Shown piece after piece: positions 18,638-23,766 of a DNA stretch of 23,766 nt. Made by a program: the position numbers and the translations under genes. Below the pieces are notes generated by a model, which saw nothing but the letters and a program-made list of their open reading frames with translations, was not told where the DNA came from and searched no databases. Every line of letters begins with the position of its first letter. The stretch's first letter is position 1. This DNA comes from Thamnocephalis sphaerospora (Eukaryota; Zoopagomycota; Zoopagomycetes; Zoopagales; Sigmoideomycetaceae), in assembly GCA_003614735.1 (NCBI GenBank), contig KZ992651.1, positions 1 to 23,766 of the forward strand. Direction: 5' to 3'.

Positions 18638-21093
18638 ATGCCTGCTGTGTTTTCCAAGCCAGGCAGCACCCAAGAGGTGCTTGGCCAGCTGCTGCGTACA
18701 CTGTCGGATACGCGCTTTCGCAACGGCGTCTACGTCGCCATCGCCGGCCTGATTGCCACACGCGTCTACCAGGCCCACCAGGCGACGAAGCGCCGTCGTG
18801 AGCAGCAAGCGCGCGAGGAGACCAACAACAAGCAGTCGCGCATTCGTGCGCCAGGCAAGAAGAACGGACGCGTCGAGGTGGACCTGGTCTTTTTCGAGCG
18901 TCTGCAGTACCTGCTCAAGATTGTCATTCCTGGCCTGCGCTCCAAGGAGTTTTGGATGCTGATGCTCCACTCGGCCTTCCTCGGTAGGTGCTTTGCCGGC
19001 GACACATGGCGTGGAAATCGATCCATTAATGATGTACTGACCCGGCTGGCACAGTCTTCCGCACGATCCTGTCCGTCTACATTGCAGCGCTGGATGGTCG
19101 CATTGTTAGCGCTTTGGTAGGTTTTGGCTGATGAGCATATAGCTACGCTTAGCCTGTTTGTTTAACCATTTCTCACCTTGTTCTCTTGTGTGCAGGTGCG
19201 CGGCCGTGGAAAGGACTTTTTGACGGGCCTGATGTGGTGGATGGCAGTGGCTATCCCTGCCACCTACACCAACAGCATGCTCTCGTTTATGCAGAGCAAG
19301 CTGGCGATCCAGTTCCGCACGCGCCTCACCAAACACATCCATGATCGCTATCTGTCGGACATGACCTTTTACGGCATCAGCAATCTGGACGATCGCATCA
19401 AGAATGCTGACCAGTGCGTAGCTAAGCGCCAGTGATTGCCAGCTGAAAAGTGAACATTGTCGGGTCATGTGTGCTCACGCGTACCATTGCTTAGGTGCGT
19501 AACAGTGGATACGCAAAAGTTCTGCCAGTCGCTTGCCGAAATCTACTCCAATCTGGCCAAGCCGCTGTTGGATATTGTCATCTACAACTACCAGCTGCGC
19601 CAGAACGTTGGCGGCCGCTTCCTTTTCCTGGCCAACATTGTGGTGCACGCCAGTGCTTGGGTGCTGCGCGCGCTTACGCCGCCATTTGGCAAGATGGTTG
19701 CCGAGGAGCAGCGACTGGAGGTACGTTGTATGGCGACCGTGCTAGTTGTTGCATGGCGACGTTTGCTTGTCAGCTTGTGCTTACCGCCTTTTCCGCCGAC
19801 AATGTGCAGGGCGAGTTCCGCTTCCGCCACTCGCGTGTCATTGAAAACGCCGAGGAGATTGCGCTGTATGGTGGCCACGAAATCGAAAAGAGCGTGCTGG
19901 ATCGCGCGTACTTTGGCCTGATCCGTCACGTGAACCGCATCTTCCGTACGCGTATCCTGCATGGTATGCTCGAGGACTTTATCATCAAGTACTTCTGGGG
20001 CGCCATGGGCCTGGTCACCTGCGCCATTCCGGTGTTCATGCCGCTCAAGGGTCGCGAGGCGGGTCCAAACCTGGGCCAGCGCACGCAGGGTTTCATCACC
20101 AACCGTCGCCTGCTGCTCAACTCGTCGGATGCATTTGGCCGCATCATGTACTCGTACAAGGAAATCACCGAGCTGGCAGGCTATACGGCACGTGTGGCCG
20201 AGCTGCTTGAGGTGTTTGAGGATGTGAAGCGCGGCCGGTTCCACAAGACGCTTGTGTCGTCGGCCGACACCAGCGAGAATGCGCGCGTACTGAGCTCGCG
20301 TGGCGTGGTGGTGGAGAGCGAAGCCATCGAGTTTACCGATGTGCCCATCGTTTCACCCAACGGCGACGTGCTTGTCAAGGCGCTTAGCTTCCACGTGAAG
20401 CCCGGCATGCATCTGCTTATTGTCGGTCCCAACGGCTGTGGCAAGAGCTCGCTGTTCCGCATTCTTGGCGGTCTCTGGCCAGTCTACGGTGGTACCGTGC
20501 ACAAGCCTGATCCGTCCAAGGTCTTCTACATTCCGCAGCGGCCCTATCTCTCGCTGGGCACGCTGCGCGACCAGATTATCTACCCGCATACGCCGGCCGA
20601 CATGCAGGCACGCGGTATCACCGACGACGATCTGCTTGAGATTCTCAAGATTGTCCAGCTGGGCCATGTCGTCGAGCGTGAGGGTGGCTGGGAGACCGAG
20701 CGCGAATGGAAGGATGCGCTGTCGGGTGGCGACAAGCAACGCATTGCTGCGGCTCGTCTCTTCTACCACAAGCCGCGCTACGCCATTCTGGACGAGTGCA
20801 CCAGTGCCGTCAGCATGGATATTGAGCGCATCATGTACACGCATGCCACCGAGCTTGGCATCACGCTGCTCACGGTGTCGCATCGGGCTTCGCTATGGAA
20901 GTACCACAACTACATTCTGCAGTACGACGGCCAGGGCGGCTACGTCTTTACCAAGCTGGACGCTGAGCGCCGGCTGGCACTGCAGGAGGAGAAGCAGCAG
21001 ATCGAACAGAAGCTGGTTGAGGTGCCCAAGCTGGAGGCGCGTCTAGAAGAGCTGCGTGCCATCCAGGCGGACCGGCAGGAGCGTGCCGACTAG
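18638..21093 (+). CDS. Peroxisomal fatty-acyl(-CoA) ABC half-transporter, ABCD/ALDP (Pxa) family, five exons
   Basis: Exons: 18638-18983, 19055-19116, 19196-19413, 19495-19720, 19810-21093 (711 aa); introns of 71, 79, 81 and 89 nt. ABCD half-transporters dimerise in the peroxisomal membrane and import long and very-long-chain acyl-CoAs for beta-oxidation. A hydrophobic segment at ~30-48 ([16 protein letters not shown]) is followed by a basic stretch, as in ALDP. The membrane domain holds [24 protein letters not shown] and [18 protein letters not shown]. The EAA-like motif is [13 protein letters not shown] (296-308). The nucleotide-binding domain has Walker [10 protein letters not shown] (490-498), Q-loop [11 protein letters not shown], signature LSGGDKQ (588-594), Walker B AILDE (609-613), D-loop SAVSMD and H-loop H642. 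The end carries [12 protein letters not shown] and a coiled-coil-like, Glu-rich tail similar to ALDP. The signature has D where LSGGE is usual. Third codon positions are strongly G/C, suggesting high expression. ALDP/Pxa1 versus Pxa2 subtype is not settled. Confidence 0.96.
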
Positions 21094-21240
21094 TGCCTAC
21101 GCGTGGCTATTTGTTGGCGACAAACATGGCCTATGACGATGGCACCTGCAGCGGTGTGTCTCATGCTTTTGCGTTGCCTTTCGACTGTTTTTTCATGATC
21201 TGCAATGTTGCAGCGGTTGGCGCGCATCTGCTCTCGCCAA

Positions 21241-21273
<33 letters not shown>

Positions 21274-21471
21274 GCTGCCGCTGCTACGTACACACCCACA
21301 TGCTCACGCCCATGCGTACACTGTCCGTTATTATTAAACGGGAAAAGGTTGGGGTCTTGCTGGCATTGCCCGGCAAGCGCACTGGCTAATATCACGATTT
21401 ATGGTCTGCGCTGCGTACACATCAATATGAGTGACGTCGCGGTGGGTTCACTATCTAGATTGCGTTGCCGC
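21094..21471. other. Convergent intergenic region between ABC and PPR-like genes
   Basis: The 378 bp between two converging stop codons should contain both 3' untranslated regions and polyadenylation signals. It holds the GCT repeat at 21241-21285 and, at 21325-21341, a short hairpin with CCGTT/AACGG arms around an A/T-rich loop. The frames read across the GCT repeat are artefacts of the repeat. Confidence 0.55.
21241..21285 (+). repeat. (GCT)10 microsatellite with GCC interruptions
   Basis: Ten perfect GCT (CTG-phase) units at 21241-21270 are followed by GCCGCTGCCGCTGCT. The repeat is non-coding, between the convergent ABC and PPR-like genes and probably within a 3' untranslated region. Its length is likely to vary between strains. 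Confidence 0.9.
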
Positions 21472-23766
21472 CTATTCGGGCGTGGTCATACTGCGCTCGG
21501 CCAGCGTGCGCTCCACTTTGTCCATCCACGTCTGACTGCTCAGGATGTCGCTGGCCGATCCAGCGAACGCTCGCTGCGAGGCACCAATGCCGCTCTGGCG
21601 CGCTTGCTGTTCGGCGCGCGCAAACAGCGGTGCAGCCTCGTCCAGTGCCCAGCGAGCATGTGCATTGCCCTCGGGCTGATTGAGTGCCACAGCACGCTGA
21701 GCAAACTCGGCCAGCAGTGTCCACTCGGGCACAACCAGCTCACGACCATATCGCCGTCCGTCCAGATGACCGCGAATGTTGGCTACATGTCGGATATAGT
21801 GCTGCGCCAGGCCGGCCAGCATGGCGTGAGCGCCTTCCAGCTCATTTTGAGCCAGATACGCACGCGTCAAGTCTGTGTAGCTGCGTGCCACCTGGACAAA
21901 GTAGGCCGGGTTGGAGGAGGCGCCGGTCTTTGCACCGGTCTGCTTGCTGTCGGCCATGCTCTCGTGCAGACGCACATGCTGCTCCAGCGTCGACCTTGCC
22001 GTAGCCAGATCCTCTTCTGCGTTGATGTAGTAGCGCACAGCAGGGTAGGGAGAAGCTTCGACGCTGATGCGTGGCAGCACAATGTGGCGCGCTAGTTCTC
22101 GCACACGCTGCACCAGCTGTGCCGTGCCCGCACGAGCAGACGCAGGGTTGCGACATGCCGTCACCGTGGCTAGTGTAGCTACACCGGCCGGTTCTCGCAT
22201 CGCAGCACTGTTGCTGCGAGCACAGAGTGCCGTCAGTGGACGCAGGCAGTTGTTCCAGTCACGCACTGCGGCCGCGTCGTCTTTTGTTTCTGTCGTTGAT
22301 TGGCCGGCCGCCTGCTCCAGCAGCAGCATGGCGGTGTACGGATCATTGACGCTGGCGCAGCAGTTGAGAAAACCAAGGAGTAGACGGTGGTCTAGGGCGA
22401 TGGGCGGCGTCTCTCGTGCCATCTGGTGGAAGACCACGTTGAGAGCGTGAGCCGATGCAGCACGGTTGCGGGATGCTACACGGGTGTACGTCTCGTAGTG
22501 CAGCGCCGTCAGCTGGACGCCTGCATCAGAAAGCTGCTCCCAGCGGCGACGCACTTCGCGGAACTGGCCTAGCGCGGCTAGACGATACCAAAAGGCGCAT
22601 ATGGTAGCTGTCGTGTGCGCAAAGCTGTCCACATCGAGCATCATACGTTCCACATCCATCAAACGGCGGAGTGCGCCCTCGTGAGTGGGAAGCGCGGTTT
22701 GACCCGGACGGTCGGCTCGACGTTTGCTTGACTGGTAGGCAAGCCGGCTGAGCGGAAAGGCGCGCAGCAGCAACTCGTACGTCTTGGACACACGACGCTC
22801 TTCGCCAGAGCGTTCCATCATATTGGCGATCCTAAAGGCATGGTCAAAGTTGTCGGGAAACGGCATGCGCGAGTAAACGATATTTTCCAGTAGCAGATGG
22901 TAGGTGAACCGGTTGGGTGTAACGCCGTCAGACTGCATATCTTCGATGATCTCATCAGCGTTTCGCGTCGATAGAGATAGTCCTAGGCGTTCGCTCAGCT
23001 GGTTTATAGCCGTGTTGCACCGAATAAAAATATTGTAAAACTCTATACCACGGCTAAAGTTGGCATTGCGGCGCGTGTCCTCCAGCAGCAGTCTAAACTC
23101 ATCAGCGGCCTGGCAAAGTGCCTCTGCTGTTACCTGCGGCTGGCCGCGTAGCATATTTAGCCGAGCATAGTGCGCGTGCATCATCACCAGCAGCGGCTCT
23201 GTTGGGCCCCATGTATGTTTTGACTCGTACAGCTGTACCCATTGTTGGCGCAATACCTCTGCACGCTGCACGCGATCCAGATCACCGCTGTCGGCCAGCT
23301 CCCAAAGAAGCGCGCGTAGTACTTGTCGCGTTGCCATTGCTACTGTGCTATCTACAGCCGATGCCTCTGCCGCCTGAGCTAACTGTTGCTTGATGCTACT
23401 TTCCACGGCGTCACTATCCCCGCACCACAGCTGTGCGCACAGATACGCTGCTTGTACACTGTGATGTGTGCTCAACGACTCTGGTACTGCGTGCCACGTC
23501 GCCTCCACACCGGTACGGTCCTTGAGGCAGCCGTGAGCCTGTAGAGGAGCATTGCAGTATGGCTATGAGCGCCAGCAGCATGCGATACAGTGCACCTTTA
23601 CACTCACCCACATGCGCAAGATCCAGATATCTGGCTGATCTGCCTCTGGTGTCGCGTGTTCCGTTTGCAGTCGATGTACTAGCCACTCGCCCGTACTACG
23701 CCGCTCCCAAGGCAGCTGGGCATTTTCAAATACCTGCTCTGGTATAACAGCCGTAGAGTGCCCACC
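21472..23766 (-). CDS. PPR-like helical-repeat protein, probably mitochondrial, 5' end outside the window
   Basis: Visible exons on the minus strand: 23766-23608 (partial) and 23538-21472, joined by a 69-nt phase-0 intron (GTGAGT...CTACAG) to give LRMWAHGCLKD; 741 residues are seen. PPR proteins bind organellar RNA and act in its processing, stability or translation. PPR-like units are seen at EFYNIFIRCNTAINQL...EIIEDMQSDGVTPN, RFTYHLLLENIV...AFRIANMMERSG and ATICAFWYRLAALGQ...RRRWEQLSDAGVQL. The GVTPN-x-x-T-Y arrangement is typical of the family. The rest is alpha-helical, rich in A, L and R, and its repeats are degenerate, as in fungal PPR proteins. The N-terminus and any targeting signal lie beyond the window, so location is inferred from the family. 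A different helical-repeat family (TPR-like) is the main alternative. The gene converges on the ABC gene. Confidence 0.72.

Noticed and set aside
21205-21300. Poly-Ala/poly-Cys open frames across the GCT repeat
   Set aside because: Produced by the trinucleotide repeat in a convergent intergenic region; no coding support on either side.
1-23766. Mobile elements, tRNA/rRNA genes, biosynthetic gene cluster or defence system
   Set aside because: No transposase or reverse transcriptase motifs, terminal repeats, tRNA B-box-like structures, or backbone synthase genes were seen; the content is ordinary fungal housekeeping.

Overview
The window is a gene-dense piece of a fungal nuclear chromosome. 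Three things point to a fungus: a WOPR (Gti1/Pac2) regulator, a family known only from fungi; 28 short spliceosomal introns (57-92 nt, GT...AG, many with CTAAC/CTGAC/CTAAT-like branch sites); and mitochondrial and peroxisomal genes of eukaryotic type. Saccharomycotina yeasts are unlikely, given the intron density, a ZNHIT2-type gene and a ClpX that keeps its ClpP-docking motif. I cannot fix the lineage from sequence alone; an early-diverging filamentous fungus is a guess. I saw no transposon, virus, CRISPR array, rRNA, tRNA or recognisable biosynthetic cluster.

Layout. 247-1875 (-): intronless WOPR transcription factor. 1876-3693: 1.8 kb without a convincing gene. 3694-5386 (+): six-exon HIT zinc-finger protein (ZNHIT2-like). 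5415-7061 (-): flavin amine oxidase A, tail to tail with it only 28 bp away. 7317-8910 (-): five-exon NASP/Sim3/Hif1-type histone chaperone. 9528-11129 (+): 12-TM MFS transporter, divergent from the chaperone. 11222-12756 (-): amine oxidase B, a paralogue of A with the same two intron positions. 12976-13480 (-): small unknown protein. 14119-16900 (-): eight-exon mitochondrial ClpX. 17561-17911 (-): NDUFA4/COXFA4 (MLRQ/B12D) small inner-membrane protein. 18638-21093 (+): five-exon peroxisomal fatty-acyl ABC half-transporter (ALDP/Pxa type). 21472-23766 (-): PPR-like protein, 5' end beyond the window.

Exon structures were rebuilt by hand by joining reading frames at GT/AG pairs that keep phase and restore family motifs. 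Examples are the CxxC of the HIT finger, the GxGxxG of both oxidases, the Walker A of ClpX and the transmembrane part of the ABC protein. Every joined CDS has a length divisible by three.

Most genes are housekeeping functions with no obvious shared pathway: mitochondrion (ClpX, COXFA4-like, probably PPR), peroxisome (ABCD), chromatin (NASP) and snRNP/R2TP assembly (ZNHIT2). The one structured group is the oxidase A - NASP - MFS - oxidase B block, which looks like an amine oxidase duplication now flanking two unrelated genes. The most unusual proteins are the ClpX, with two large low-complexity insertions in an otherwise canonical unfoldase, and the two oxidases, which keep the FAD and lysine motifs but differ at a substrate-cage position.
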